Positions 12,201-23,289 of a stretch of 64,000 nt of DNA are shown one piece after another. Positions within the stretch are counted from its first letter, which is position 1; each line of letters starts with the position of its first letter. Under the pieces are notes generated by a model. It saw nothing but the letters and a program-made list of their open reading frames with translations. It had not been told where the DNA came from and did no database searches. Position numbers and translations under genes: made by a program. The stretch is from Mesostigma viride (taxonomy: Eukaryota > Streptophyta > Mesostigmatophyceae > Mesostigmatales > Mesostigmataceae), in NCBI GenBank assembly GCA_009746045.1, contig RPFO01000003.1, forward strand, positions 1,641,414 through 1,705,413. The letters run 5' to 3'.

Positions 12201-15200
12201 GGCTGTGGTCAGTTGATTGTGGTTGCATATGCCCCTTGTGGCTGTATTCCAAGGGACGTGGTAGGGTGGGTTGTCAATCATTTTGGATGCCTACCGGATG
12301 CCTAGTGAAGGCCCTGTTAAAGTCCAAGATCACGGAATGGTTGTGTAGAGTAGGAAATTTTGGGAAAGGCGACTGTTGTGCCAGCATCCACGTTCTCATG
12401 CGCGCATGAACTTGTTTGCAACCTGCATGTCGGCCGCCCCTCTAATTCCATGTCCCCCACTTTCCACCCCCTCCAGTGGGTGCAAGAGCTGGGCATTCGC
12501 TACGGCAACGCCAGCATCAGCATCTCAGCACTGTCGCCGCCCGGGGCGGGGTTCAAGGCGCAGTCCGGCCGCGTGTTTGTCAACGGGGTATGTGCATGAG
12601 TGCCAACGCATTCTCCTTATTCATATCTATTATGTACGACGGCGCAGCTTGGCCGTAATCGCATCCTGGTACCATTTTCACTTGTAGGGAGTCAGCCACT
12701 GACCCACTGTTGTCAGGTGCCTGATATTGCTTAGTTTTCGGACCTTTTTCCAGCGGCTTCCCCGCTTCCAGATCCCACTTTGACAAGTCTTTGGCCTGTC
12801 TCCGAGGGGTGAGGGCGCACCTCCCATAGGATGGGGGAGGGAAGGGTGTAACACCCCTGACTCCACGTCTACGGATCTCAGGTTCGTAGCGTGTCGGCAG
12901 TTGATGGAGCAGCACCCGTCACCCTTGCGCTCCCCCCATGGGAGCCATTAGCCCTGTGCATGTCCGTAGCTGAGGAGCCACATCGACATGCCCATGCCAT
13001 CTGCTGTCTGCTTAACTGTTAACTGTGCTGTCTACCCTGCTGCAAACTGCTTCGTTTTCCATCATCCTTCCTAATATTCCTTTTTCTTTTACAATTCGCC
13101 ATTTTGGAACTCGTGCCGTCTGCACATGTTTTCACTTTGATCCGCCCAGCTGGGCTTTTCTTTTGCCCTTGCTTTGTTTTTTCTATTGCCCTCGCTTTCC
13201 CCGGTATACCTTCGCAAAATGTGGGCCGTGTGTTTGGTATGCCTTCACAAAATGTTGGCCGTGTGTTTGGTATGCCTTCGCAAAATGTGGGCAGCCTGTT
13301 CCAATAATAGTTTGTTTCTGCAAACTGTCACCGTCTGATGTGTGACCGGATACTAGTACCCAGATTGTAACTGATTGAGCTTGGCTATCGATCATTTCAA
13401 AGAACGATGTGCACCTCTCTCTCCCTTTTTTGTTCTTTTTTTTTGTTAAGGGAACTTGGCACCCCAAAATCCTTAAACTTCGGCATATGCTAATATCAAT
13501 TGTAACTCATGTGCATAATGCTAAATTATGATTGGGGGCACTGAATATCATGATTGGTGAGTTGTCCATGCACTTGTTGGGGGTACTACCCCCATCTATA
13601 CTCCAATATTGCGCTATATATAGAAAAAGACGCTAATTAGGGCTGGGTATGCCCCAGCCAATGCGCACATTTGTTGGCAAACATAAATGTAGCGTCTATA
13701 GTTCCCTGAGTTTGTAGCTTGTTGTGCTATTTACATCATGCAAATGGCAAAACCTTGAACAGTTATTAATTTCCCCACAAAACAACCCGTTTTTTACCAG
13801 ACATTGTGACAAAAAATGTCATAAACACTTCAGATAAGGCAACAAAATGTAGCGAAAATCCGGCTAACAGGGGGACAGCTGTGGTCCAAATCCCAGGTCA
13901 TTCCGACAAGTCTAGCTTAAGTTATAAGGTTTTGCGTGCTAAAACCTGAACATACGCTAAATTAGGCTTTTCCGTGTATAAGGCCACTTAGACATGATGT
14001 TTTCCATCCAAGAAGCCAAAAGACATGCCTAACTTGATCATACGCCATAAGAAATGACTAGGCACCTCATCTGCCATCGCCTGCCCTCGGCATGGCCAAC
14101 CTTGCCAGCGTGGGCATAGCAACACCATCGCTAGGCATACGTGCCAAGAGAGCATACGCTATGCTCAACCCAAGGCTGCCATGTAAACTTTATGCCAAGA
14201 ACGTAGCAAATCTACATGTAAAAACCTTAGAAAGACTGCCCAAGCAATAGAGGCAACTGCAGCCTGCAAACTTGGCAGCATATCATACATGCTGTCTGCC
14301 AAGCATTCACATCCTAACCAGCTTGCCTTGCTGCACACATAGCAGGGAAGTCTCTCATCTGAATGGTTGCTGCTCAAGGAAAGCAATGGAGACCCCTATC
14401 TAATGCAATGCCACCTATGCAGTATGGCCAGCAATAGAACCACTCTCACCCTCCTTGCCAACACGGTGATTTGCTAAGAAGCTGATGCCAGCTTGTTAGC
14501 CTCTAGGCACAGGCCGGATGTCCTTACTAAAAGAGGCGTGTCAGATCCAGCAAAAACTGAAAGCATCTGAGCAAGCTCAGGTCCAAATGATCATGGAAGA
14601 TAAATGCCAACACATTACCAACAACTTAGCCTCGGCGCCTTAAGCATCCCAGCCATAAACTACACGAATTCGTATGAAATCGCCAGGAATCGTACGAAAC
14701 AACCGAAAGAAATGGCACGCTTCCTGCAGGGAAAGTGCCCAGAAAAAGGCGAGAGACTTACGTTGATGCACCTGCCCGCGTGGAAATGTTTGATGCGTAA
14801 ACTGGCACGCAAGCGCGAACAATAAAAGACATCAGCCACTGTCCAGGCGCCCAAGGAAGCTGCGCCTTCAGTGAATACGTCGAATGCGACATTCGCAGGC
14901 CTGCGTAGGTTCTTACCTTGCATGCCGTAAATGTAAAAGAAACCGGGAAGCTTCCGCACAAATTTGATGACACCATTAAGTTTGCTTCCTAATCACTCTT
15001 TAGAGCCTAGGTTGCCTCACAATTGCTGCCTTGAACCTGCATTAAATTTCATTACCCGCAAGATAAATTATATCCTGGAACCCCGCGCCTGTAGCCATTC
15101 GAGAAATTAGGGATATTGCAAACTTCCCGCAATGAAATGAGGTAATCAACGAATCTACTGCAAAGTTCATGGATTTTTTCTAGCTTTTTCCATGCCCTAT

Positions 15201-16765
15201 CGCTTGATATTGCCTAAAGGCACGCCACCATGGCCACCTCAGCTAGGGTTGCGCGCCTCTGGGCACACTTTATACACCGTACGGACGGTACCGCGAATTT
15301 GTCGGCGCGGAAAATATTCGCCGCGCCACGTCTCCTTAATACTCTAATCCCTGTCCACTGTGTTCCCAACTGGCCATCCGTCTTGGCCCCCATGTGAGCA
15401 TTCTGCTCATTCGGAATTTCGGATGCGTAGCTACGCGCAACTCATGTTACCCTTGAACTCGAGGCTCCGCACGCATGATGGTAATCTGAGCCACAAACAC
15501 GGTGTGAAATATGAACATTAGCCATGTGCCCTAAAGCTTACCCGGTAGCTCAAATTTCCGATGTTATCTGCGGTGCATCCATGACAACCCTGGCAGGTCG
15601 AGCTTGGCACCACCCTGGCAGGCAGGGTCATGGCCGTAAACGGCGACGTCAAGGTGGACCGCCGCAAGACACGTGTCAAGCTCACGCTGGGCCGTGCCGC
15701 CACGCTGGAAGTTGAAATTGTGCGCGCGTCGTTCTGGGAACCGGGCAAGGGGCCGGGAGCCAACTTCCTCAACCTCAAGGTGTTGCGGCTGGCGCCATCC
15801 GTGGAATGGCATGGTGTGCTGGGTAAGTGCCATCATATGCTGCCTGTGCGCTCCTGTGCTGTCCTGTGCTGTCCTATGCTGTCCTATGCTGCCCTATGCT
15901 GCCCTATGCTGCCCTATGCTGCCCTATGCTGCCCTATGCTGCCCTATGCTGCCCTATGCTGCCCTATGCTGCCCTATGCTGCCCTATGCTGCCCTATGCT
16001 GCCCTATGCTGCCCTATGCTGCCCTATGCTGCCCTATGCTGCCCTATGCTGCCTTATGCTGCCCTATGCTGCCCTATGCTGTCCTATGCTGTCCTATGCT
16101 ATCAAGTGCCTTCCCTGGCTTGTTTCTTGCTTCATTGATGGGATGGTGATTGCAAGCCGTTGCCTGGAGTTGTATTCTTAGGGAGTGGGGAGGGGTCTTT
16201 CTGGAAACGAATATGAGCTAACTAGGAAGTAATCACCAGATATAGGTATAAACGCCTTTGCAATGTCATGATAGCGGGTATTTGTGGCTAGCATTGGGTG
16301 CATCTTGCCTGGAAAGCTTAGAGCAAGGCCAGAAAATCGCCTGCGTGATGGCATTCCTTGATTTGCTTCTCTATATTACTGGGTCAGGGACGTTAACTAG
16401 AATGTTAGTTAGCTATGCTCTGACCCAGCCCAGCTATACTGGGCCTGAAAGAGGCATGCAGCTCTCAGGCAGAGAGATATATACATCCACAATTGTGAAT
16501 GTTGTTTAGTTCCATTGTTGCGCTGGACCCATTTACTATCAGGCATGCTGTGCTTGACATATGCTTGGTTGTGCATGCTCTGTGTGCAGGTCAAACGTTT
16601 GGCATGCCGTGCACTACGTCAGCTTCGACTAACAATGGAGACCCCCCAAAGGAAACCCCAGCTTCCCAAACAAGTTCAGCTATCACGCTCAATGTTGACT
16701 CGTATCGGACAAGCAGCCTGCTTGCCAGTGACTGTGCCGTGTCCAGGTTCAAAGGGCCAGCATAG
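1..16765 (+). CDS. Secreted metzincin-like metalloprotease with HYR and root-cap/VWD-like C-terminus (5' partial, 14 exons)
   Basis: Hand-built model with exons <3-225, 709-790, 2489-2553, 2982-3271, 4439-4579, 5459-6220, 6690-7050, 8114-8190, 9121-9270, 10528-11252, 11716-12088, 12477-12587, 15597-15822 and 16590-16765. All junctions are GT-AG, all phases agree, and 1253 codons are in the window before a TAG. The order of modules is: metzincin zinc motif HEFLHNMGIEH; Met-turn-like ALMSYC; FSFD-rich repeats; a cadherin/Ig-like stretch; two HYR domains; an R-rich LLQ module; and a root-cap/VWD-like domain ending in an HGVLGQTF motif and a final DC..SRF motif. The start, signal peptide and N-terminal half of the protease lie left of the window. 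By family knowledge, metzincins are extracellular zinc endopeptidases (algal gametolysins are one group), and HYR and root-cap domains are extracellular. A role in wall or matrix proteolysis is inference. Confidence 0.8.
1210..2341 (+). repeat. 33-bp minisatellite in intron 2 of the metzincin gene
   Basis: About 34 tandem copies of a 33-bp unit that includes CCTTGCTGCACTACCCTC. Copies differ mainly by C/T in 'cgtccc/cgttcc', and two copies (near 1573 and 1870) lack three bases. Because the unit is a multiple of three and contains no stop in any forward frame, all three forward frames stay open across it. Those long open frames are artefacts of the repeat. Confidence 0.95.
3742..3820 (+). repeat. 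13-bp tandem repeat in intron 4
   Basis: About six head-to-tail copies of AGGAAACCAGCCT with small changes in the last copies. It lies in the intron between exons ending at 3271 and starting at 4439. Confidence 0.85.
4439..6220 (+). CDS. Exons 5-6 of the metzincin gene: linker and FSFD repeat block
   Basis: Exon 5 (4439-4579) and exon 6 (5459-6220) are both phase 0. Exon 6 holds a low-complexity aromatic/acidic block at about 5700-5895 built from units such as FSFDLLPQ, FSFDAFPS and FSFDGLP. At DNA level, 5710-5757 and 5758-5805 are adjacent 48-bp direct repeats with about one mismatch, so the block is still expanding by tandem duplication. I do not recognise a catalogued domain here. It may be a flexible or self-associating spacer between the protease and the adhesive modules. 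Confidence 0.7.
6690..9270 (+). CDS. Exons 7-9 of the metzincin gene: cadherin/Ig-like beta-sandwich region
   Basis: Exon 7 (6690-7050) has the look of a beta-sandwich adhesion module, with ADISDPDADAVQL near its start and VFRVYVSDGLRTVDG later. Exons 8 (8114-8190) and 9 (9121-9270) continue with GFGYDVEDGVL, CLWTEASD and LTCVDSVGNEG. Those motifs resemble the 'D-x-E-D-G-x-L ... W' and 'D-S-x-G-N' motifs of Ig-like repeats in secreted proteins. Exon 8 is only 77 nt. The phases (1, then 0, then 0) are consistent. The family assignment is by motif shape only. Confidence 0.65.
8872..8994 (+). repeat. 8-bp microsatellite (CTTGTTTT)n in intron 8
   Basis: About 15 near-perfect copies of an 8-bp T-rich unit, followed shortly by pyrimidine-rich sequence and the exon 9 acceptor at 9120. 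Confidence 0.9.
9271..10527 (+). other. Intron 9 of the metzincin gene, no other feature seen
   Basis: 1.26-kb intron with a GTAAGT donor at 9271 and an acceptor ending at 10527. I see no RNA gene, repeat array or mobile element in it. Short open stretches on both strands have no recognisable protein features. Confidence 0.6.
10528..11252 (+). CDS. Exon 10 of the metzincin gene: two HYR domains
   Basis: Two consecutive hyalin-repeat (HYR) domains are visible. The first runs from PPTITCPGP to SCQFTVRVGEVE; the second from PPTLTCPNITVPG to GTCAFTVDV. Both show the hallmark 'P-P-x-(I/L)-x-C-P' opening, a central 'A-T-D-x-x' segment and a closing 'C-x-F-T-V'. HYR domains are extracellular adhesion modules with an immunoglobulin-like fold. 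The exon ends in an arginine-rich stretch (RRRR across the junction) leading into an LLQ motif, which has a counterpart in the subtilase-like gene at 46.4-56.2 kb. Confidence 0.85.
11716..16765 (+). CDS. Exons 11-14 of the metzincin gene: LLQ module and root-cap/VWD-like domain
   Basis: Exon 11 carries the LLQ-type module and then SDPHFQGPCGQRFDFMG, SFCLMTSEALHING. Exon 12 begins WVQELGI. Exon 13 has LTLGRAATLEVEIVRASFWE and HGVL. Exon 14 completes GQTF and ends with SSLLASDCAVSRFKGPA and a stop. These are the ordered landmarks of the plant root-cap (PF06830-like) / VWD-like domain: DPhF, G..FD..G, FC..S, H.N, W.Q..G, HGVLGQT, then a terminal DC. The same landmarks occur in the same order at 54400-56180. 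A TGTAA motif at about 16818, 50 nt past the stop, could be a green-algal type polyadenylation signal. Confidence 0.82.
12588..15596 (+). other. 3-kb intron 12 of the metzincin gene
   Basis: This is the longest intron of the gene. It is clearly more AT-rich than the exons, especially 13450-15200. It carries a 33-bp repeat of 2.7 copies at about 13204-13292. I see no gene inside it. The acceptor at 15596 was chosen because it gives phase 0 and an open frame into exon 13. Other AG sites at 15621 and 15625 put the exon in the wrong phase. Confidence 0.6.
13204..13292 (+). repeat. 33-bp tandem repeat, about 2.7 copies
   Basis: Unit containing CTTCGCAAAATGTGGGCCGT repeated within intron 12. Copies are nearly identical. 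Confidence 0.85.
15850..16100 (+). repeat. 10-bp microsatellite (GCCCTATGCT)n in intron 13
   Basis: About 25 copies of GCCCTATGCT or GTCCTATGCT starting about 30 bp after the exon 13 donor at 15823. It keeps long Cys/Pro/Tyr/Ala-rich frames open that are not coding. Confidence 0.95.
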
Positions 16766-17900
16766 GCCCATGAATGGCAAGCCAGCCATTGGGTCATGGG
16801 CTGCGCCTAGGCAAACTTGTAATGCCAATGCAGCCTAGAGGCATACGAACCTATGCGGCCTCTTTGCTTTTATTTTTTATTCTTTTTTTTCCCCTCCATT
16901 GTATTGGTTCCTGCGGGCGGATTGTCACGCTGCTAATGTGTTTCATGGCACGCCCAGCAGTGCATATATTATTGCAGTTTGTCGCCCCTGGCTTTCTAGG
17001 TATTGGTTGTGAGAGACCAGGTATTTTGTGATTTCTGCCCCACGGATAGGGAGGCTTTATTGCCAAGTGGACTTCTCGTGATAGACTTGGCATGGACATG
17101 TGCTACCCTAGACGTGACGGGCTCACACGCGGGCAGCCTCCTGGTTTGTCTGTAATATGGAGGCAGATGGTACGCAAGGATAGATGGCAAGTAGTGATGA
17201 AGGAGACCACCCCCAAGTCTGTGGGGGCTATGCGCGTGACTGCGTATGGCATTCATAGCGATTCGGGCTGTGGTCCCCACAACCCTGTAACTAGGACCTA
17301 GATAGCTTACATCATCCATTCCATCCCATGGTACCCTCCCACTGAGGACTTATGCTCACTTGACGCAGTTACGTGTCTATTAATTAATTACTTAATTAAT
17401 TGTTGCCAAGGAGCCCACACAGTCTCTGAGATGTGTAATCCAGTGTGGCGGGAATAGCCTGGTCGCACGGAAACCGAACAGGCTGAGGGGAATGGCAAGG
17501 TCGATGACGATATGAAGGCCTGCATAGACTAAGTTATGATTTATATTCACCCTGGATTCCATGAGGATTCTGGATGTGATCTCTACACAACTAGTGCGGC
17601 CGGTGTAATCTGACGAGGGACAAATACGGTCTGTCGTCCCTAGGCCCACTATCTTATATTTTATAACTTTTGTTATATCGATTGTCTCAAATAAGGGCCG
17701 CAGAACCACCTCCCAAGCTTAAGTGGTACATTCAGCCCCTTCTTCGGTCTCACCGTCGGCCTCTCCTGAGCCCAAGCACAGTCGTCCCGCCGAGCCACCC
17801 AGCCTTATATAACTGTACGATTTTCCGATTCCGACGACCACTTTTGGCAGAAAGGTCCGAGTGAACCTAGCTGCACGTCCTGTTTAATGGGACGTACGAC
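16766..17900. other. Intergenic stretch with one TTAA-rich retroelement-like tail
   Basis: No gene is seen. At about 17366-17402 the sequence GACGCAGTTACGTGTCTA is followed by ATTAATTAATTACTTAATTAATT. A similar end (TGCGTCA...GTGTCTA plus TTAA tail) occurs on the minus strand at 58033-58070, and a diverged one at about 42980-43010. These look like 3' ends of another repeat family. Confidence 0.5.
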
Positions 17901-17929
17901 ATGCTTTTGAATCTGTGCTACGCACTCCA

Positions 17930-19110
17930 CCAACGGGCTGGCCGTGGCCTTCACCTGCCGTCAGGTGGCTCACCTTACGGTACGGCTGCAAAGCTGGAAA
18001 GCTACACCCGTCCCCACGTTTAACAAATCGCCCATTGCTCCCTCCTCGGGCGCTCGATCCGACGCCGAAATTTTTTCCCCCACCGCCGGCCGTGACCGAC
18101 ACCATCCACGATCCACGACCTCCTTTGGCGGCCTTCGCGAGCAGCACGTGACCCCCCTCGCCGCAGATGTGGCGGCCATGGGCGGTGCCCACGCTGGCTG
18201 CCGAGCTTCCCCTTCTCTCCTCATCTTGTTCCCCTTCTCACACCACCTCCACCGCCACCTCCACCCTCCTCGCCTCCACCTCCAAAGCCACTACCACCAC
18301 CGTACGTACCACCGACGCCATCACCACCCAGCTCCAGTCGACATCGACAATCACCTTAAGGACAGAGTCATCGCCGCCATTGAGTGCCTGCAAAACACCG
18401 CAGGCCTCACTGCCCAGGCGCAGGCGGTGAAGGACCTTGCCGCCCGGCCAGCGCCCGGCCCTGCTGCATGGCCCAGCCGGTGAGGCACCTCCGACCGGCA
18501 TGCAGGCAGCCATGCTGATGAACCACACCACCACCATGCACCACTTCCACCATCGCCGCCCAGCTAAACCAACAGACGCTTGACCTCCGCGAGGAGGCCG
18601 AGCTCGTCAAGCGCAGCCGTAACATCATCGCCGGTCAAGCACTTCGACCGGAGCCGCAGGATGAGACCTCCACGACCCTTGCCCAGGCGTTTGAGAACAA
18701 AATCCTTGTCCCCATGGCTCTCACTGGTGAGGGCGCAAGGCGGGCGCCGGCCGGGGTGATCGACCCGCCTTCCCCGCTCGCGGCGCGGGGTAAGGCTAGC
18801 CCATCCCCGCTGCTCCTCACCATTGACACCATGGCAGATAAGATGGAGTTCCTCAGTCAAGCGCCGCTTTGTGGGACATCCTAGTAACACGCTGGGCGAC
18901 GACTTGACCCTGGCGCAGCAACAACGGCGACGGGAGCTATGGCCGACCTACCTCCAGCTCCGGCCGACTGCATGCATGCAGGCCGCTAGAAGCCGGTGTA
19001 CTCATGGTGGGGCGGTCATTTATGTTGCCCACAAGCCCTGCATGGCTGGTGCAGGCGACTACTGCCGCCCCAGCAACCCCAGCAAACCCAGCTTAATAGT
19101 GGATCGAATA
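17930..19110 (+). pseudogene. Decayed copy A of an L1-type ORF1 retroelement
   Basis: Pieces of the ORF1 protein seen intact elsewhere in the window are spread over several frames. EQHV-type sequence and ADVAAMGG lie near 18140-18180. ECLQNTAGLTAQAQ and AVKDLAARPAP lie at about 18380-18450. QQTLDLREEAELVKRS is at about 18570-18615, and DDLTLAQQQRRRELWPTYLQ at 18898-18957. Frameshifts and stops separate the pieces. It is therefore a dead element rather than a gene. Confidence 0.7.
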
Positions 19111-19719
19111 CATAGCAGCAGTAGTGTAGAATAGGCTTGTAGAATAGATGGCTTAGCTAACGTGGCCTACAGGCCACACCCATCATATGTGCCTGTATGC
19201 CTATGATGGTATTCCCACCACTAGATGACGCACCAGTTTTTACGTGCGTAGCCAATGATGTCACTCTCTGCATGCTGAGAGGCCATGCCTTAGCCCTTGC
19301 CTACCCATAATGAATAATCATTTCCCACCCCATGTCCGCACCTTAGATGCTGAAATACATGGAGGCCGGTGCAGCTATGTGCACCTTGTGCACCCATGCA
19401 GAGTATAGGTACGTGGCAGTTTACACCATCCACGTACCTGCAGGTTCATAACCCAGGTACATACTAAAAACCAATACTATAAATTAATCGGCGCATGCAG
19501 GCATCCGACGTACGTACGTACATGCATGCATGCTGCCCTTGTCTCTCGCCTCAACCAGGTGGAGGGCAAGTGCGGCGTGCTCATGCATGAAGAAGCTTGA
19601 AGCCATCACCGCCCCCATGCACGGTGGCCCTGGCCACACAGGTCCCGGCCAAAGATAGCGGAGTAGACAGCCACCATCGCATCCCAGCCTCCCCGGCAGG
19701 ATGCTGCATGGCGATCGAC

Positions 19720-20345
19720 CTCCAGCCGCTCTCCTATGCGGACAGGTGCTGCGGACAGCGACCGCCTCATGCAACCACTGACGCCATTGCTACGAAACTC
19801 CAGGAGCTTAACTGAAGACTTGCGCCAGGCTGCCCAGGCACAACAACGGGAGGCCACCGACGGCCGTGCACGCCGCGAAGTCCTGCCCGGGTGGTGCTGC
19901 GTCGCTTCGATCCCCATGCAGAAGCCAAGTGAGACGTCAACCACCCTTGCCGACGAGCTCGATCAAGCTAGGACTAGCTTGTGCAATTAAGGACTTACCC
20001 TCATGGGCCTGCCGATAGGTGAGGTAGAACTGCGTGCATGGGTGCCACCGCCTTCCCCACTCACGGGACAAGGGCGCGGCTCCCCCACCAGTCCTGCTCA
20101 CCTTCCCCTCCCGTGAGGACAAGCAGCGGTTCCTTTCTCGTCGATTGCAAGAGGATTGACTTGCACAACCTCACCTGGACGCTGGACGACGACCTGACCC
20201 GGCCCCGCTCAGCAGCAGCAGCGACGCGGCCTGTGGCCGGAATACCTCCGGCCGCCACAAGCAGGACCCCCATATGCAGAAGCCCACGGTGTACTGGAGG
20301 TGCGGGGACCTGATGATCAACCACAAGATGTGGACGCCCCCTGCG
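19720..20345 (+). pseudogene. Highly decayed ORF1 retroelement fragment
   Basis: Near 20165-20335 the sequence reads TWTLDDDLT in one frame. A shifted frame then gives residues matching the AQQQRRRELWP...YLR stretch and the W/G-rich ending of the ORF1 protein. The upstream part (about 19720-20000) has DLRQAAQAQQREA and STTLADELD, echoing the middle of ORF1. It is older and more diverged than the other copies. Confidence 0.5.
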
Positions 20346-20572
20346 GGCTAGAAGAGAATTTGGTAGTCACTGCCGCCATGGCAGCCATGCCTAGAATGTT
20401 TACCTAGCTGTGCCACCATATAACCTACCGGTCACGTGCATATCGCTATATATAAAACACAACTCGCTATAGCACCGCTAACACACAGTACATGCACAAT
20501 TAACCAGCCATATATCGTCGCAACCGAAGCCATCGTCCGCACCCTCCTTATAAGGAAGCTTTCGAGCAGCAC

Positions 20573-21385
20573 GTGACCCCCCTTGCCACAGATGTGGCGG
20601 CAATGGGCGGCACGCTGGCTGCTGAGCTCCCTCACATTTCCACCACCGTCACCTCCACCTCCACCCTCCTCGCCTCCACCTCCACTGCCACCTCCACCTC
20701 CACCGCCACCCTCAAGGCCCAGCTTCTCGACATCGACCAACGCCTAAAGGACACTGCCATAGCCATCGAGTGCATGCAGAACACCGCCGGCATCACCGCC
20801 CAGGCGGTGAGGGACATCGCCACCAAGCCAGCCCCCGCTGGCTCAGGCGCCGACGCCCCTCCCACCCAGACCTGGGCGGACTTGCTTAAGCACCACGCCA
20901 CCTCCACCACCTCCACCATCGCGGCACAGCTTAAACAACAAGCCCTCGACCTCCGCGAGGAGGCCGACCGCACCCAGCGCAGCCACAACGTCATAGTCAA
21001 GAACTTCGACCAGCCGGCAGGTGAGGACTCGACGACTCTTCTCACGGCATTTAAGCGCGACATTCTTGCCCCCATGCACATTACTGGTGAGCTGCGCATG
21101 TCGGCTGTTCGCCTCCCCCGCGCGCGGGGGAAGGCTGGCCCGGCACCCGTGCTCCTCACCTTTAAGTACATGGCGGACAAGGTGTTGTTTCTTAAAAACC
21201 GCAAGAAGCTCTCGAGGACTCACTTCACGTTGGACGACGACCTGACCCTGGCCCAGCAACAACGGAGACGCGAACTATGGCCGACCTACCTCCAGATACG
21301 GCAAAGCGCAGGGGGGAAACCGGTATACTGGAGGGGGGACGTCATCCATGTCGACCACAAGCCTTGGCAGGCACCCCCAGTCTAG
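20573..21385 (+). CDS. L1-type ORF1p-like protein, 5'-truncated but uninterrupted
   Basis: The first codon shown is only the first ATG-like/ACG context after the truncation point. Comparison with the fuller copy at 58338 shows that about 170 N-terminal residues are missing. The remaining coiled coil, RNA-binding middle and C-terminal 'QQQRRRELWP' domain are complete and free of stops. The frame is probably maintained by recent insertion rather than by selection. Whether it is expressed is unknown. Confidence 0.5.
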   Translation: MTPLATDVAAMGGTLAAELPHISTTVTSTSTLLASTSTATSTSTATLKAQLLDIDQRLKDTAIAIECMQNTAGITAQAVRDIATKPAPAGSGADAPPTQTWADLLKHHATSTTSTIAAQLKQQALDLREEADRTQRSHNVIVKNFDQPAGEDSTTLLTAFKRDILAPMHITGELRMSAVRLPRARGKAGPAPVLLTFKYMADKVLFLKNRKKLSRTHFTLDDDLTLAQQQRRRELWPTYLQIRQSAGGKPVYWRGDVIHVDHKPWQAPPV

Positions 21386-21777
21386 GGAATATAGCAGTAG
21401 TGTAGATTTAAGGCTAGCCTACCACGCGGCCCCAGCGCATGTGCGCCCATAATGGCCATGGATGATGCATTTAAGAATTTAGCCACGCCATGCCTATAAC
21501 GGGACCCCCATGGATGTTGCACTAAGAATTTAGCCATGCTATGCCTATGCAGAGAGATGCTCTCTGTCGAGAAGCCATGTCCTAGCTCTAGTATAGCCAT
21601 GATGATCTTCCCCACCTATGACAGGCTCCCCTTCGCTGGGTGTTGCCTGAAACTCTGGGTGGTGCAGGTGCCCTAGTGCACCTAGAGCAAGTGTTGTTTA
21701 CATTCCCACCCTTGCAGGAAGTAGCTTAGAATGTATGATAGGCCATATGCCCCTTCTCTGGGCTATGTGCTACATAT

Positions 21778-21820
21778 ACTCCCAACGGAGTTATGTTTCT
21801 AATTAATTAATTAATTAATA
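21778..21820 (+). other. Retroelement 3' hairpin and TTAA tail (copy B)
   Basis: ACTCCCAACGGAGT can fold into a 5-bp stem (ACTCC/GGAGT) with a CAAC loop. It is followed within 10 nt by AATTAATTAATTAATTAA. The same arrangement recurs at 62984-63026 and, on the minus strand, at 56755-56795 and 56515-56545. Confidence 0.75.
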
Positions 21821-21967
21821 TCGACTTAGCTTAGCCCTCGTACAGCCATGCTACGTCCTGGCTATATGCTCAGATTACGAAACTTAGGCTTGCATCACTT
21901 CCCGAAAAGGAGAACTTTTGCGGATGACTGTAGGTGTCAGTTGGCGATGCCCTAGGATCGATCCGGA

Positions 21968-22385
21968 GACGTCCGTCCTATAGTCAGCAAAATTGGTGCG
22001 AGAGGTCCCCAGCTCGATTCCGGCCTGGATTCATTTGCAGATCGCGTTTTTCCGCGTTTTCCGCGGACCGGCACTGAACGCAAATGGTTTTCACCTTTGC
22101 GGCGTGCCAGATCAGCACATGCTCAGATTACTTAATTGCCCACGCTCCTTGTTATGATATGCTCACATGGATCTTATTGCACCCATAGATCTTGCCGGAT
22201 CGTAATTTATCGAGTCCGATTGCAGCTGCATGTGGCATGCCTCTGCATGGCATGAAGGAGAAAGGGGGGCTCTGCCCTTTCTTCCTGTAGTGCACACACA
22301 GGGATGAAAAGCACCTCGGTGCTCCGTGACTCCCCACCAACAATGGGAGCACGATCGTTTGATTTATTAATGAATTAATTGCACC
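21968..22385 (+). mobile_element. SINE-like repeat with tRNA T-arm-like box (copy 1)
   Basis: 21968-22120 matches the reverse complement of 43341-43496 closely. The shared part includes GAGAGGTCCCCAGCTCGATTCC, which resembles a tRNA T-arm / RNA polymerase III B box (GGTTCGANTCC). It also includes a GC palindromic stretch, CGCGTTTTCCGCG. The element appears to end at about 22330-22380 with a CTCCCC...GGGAG hairpin and a TTAATGAATTAATT tail. I could not identify a convincing A box, so a tRNA origin is a suggestion. Confidence 0.5.
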
Positions 22386-23289
22386 CATGAGAAGCTCCAG
22401 CTGGGCAACGAACGCATTCACATTCAGTCGGGCGCATGGATGGATGGCGAGCCTGGCCCCATCCGCGTGACCTTCACAAGTGTTGCCAGCATAATTTAGG
22501 TGAAAGTCCTTCAAGCATGTCATCGCCTGCACGGATATGGAATAACGACCCCAGCATCGACGATCTACTCTCCCCATGCAGAGCAGCTCCGAGAAAAGAA
22601 TGCCCTCAGTGCTAGCTACCGAGGAAGCGGCAGAGTGCCATGCAGGAGGCCCCAATGATGTCTGCGTCTTAATTTGTCCGCCTCGCCGGCGACCACCCTA
22701 TACACTCTTCGTCATCGATTGCGGTCGGCACGAATGTGGCTGCCCCCAAGGGCCAAGAAGAAGCAGAACGTGCCGCCCCCGCGGGCCGGCCCCTGCAGCA
22801 TCGTCGTCAACGTGCGTCCCCGGTGAGGATGGCGCCCGGTAAGGGCACACCCTCGCGGCCTCGCGGTACAATAAGCTTCGGGCACAGCCCCTTTCCACCT
22901 CACATGCATGCCACGCCGTGTGAGCATGATCGAGATGCAAGGTCACCATGCAGGCACGCCACGTACGTTCGGTTGCATGACGGTCCGACCCTCCGGCCAA
23001 TTTTCCAGCCTGACGGCACGCCTCCTACTAGCCTGTCTTGAACGGCCGATGAGGCGCAGTCGACGGCGCCGGCGACCCCAGAAAGGTCGGAGAGGACGCA
23101 TATCCAACCTGAAGGAAAGACTCCATGCGTTGAAAAGCATCAACACCACTCGCCACCCACCTCCTCCACCCCCTCCACCCCCACCTCCATTACTAACCTT
23201 CTCCACCCCCACGTCCCCCCGCTAATAATAGGGCAACGGCCCATTCTTGGCATTAAGCTATAGCTTCAATGTGCGCACCCTCCCTGCAG

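Larger units (their letters stand above)
20515..21820 (+). mobile_element. 5'-truncated ORF1-only non-LTR retroelement (copy B)
   Basis: An uninterrupted frame in 20573-21385 encodes a 270-aa ORF1p-like protein. Homology to copy D starts slightly upstream, so the copy is 5' truncated. The protein has a low-complexity Ser/Thr region, a predicted coiled coil around QALDLREEADRTQRS, a basic RRM-like part (LPRARGKAGPAPVLLTF) and a C-terminal domain, DDDLTLAQQQRRRELWPTYL...W. This is the layout of L1 ORF1p (Transposase_22-like), an RNA-binding chaperone of LINE particles. After the stop there are about 390 bp of 3' UTR, a hairpin at 21778-21791 and an AATTAATTAATTAATT tail. No ORF2 follows. Confidence 0.75.

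Noticed and set aside
21990-22040. A functional tRNA gene around the T-arm-like sequence
   Set aside because: No acceptor stem, anticodon arm or clear A box can be folded around it; a repeat element fits better.
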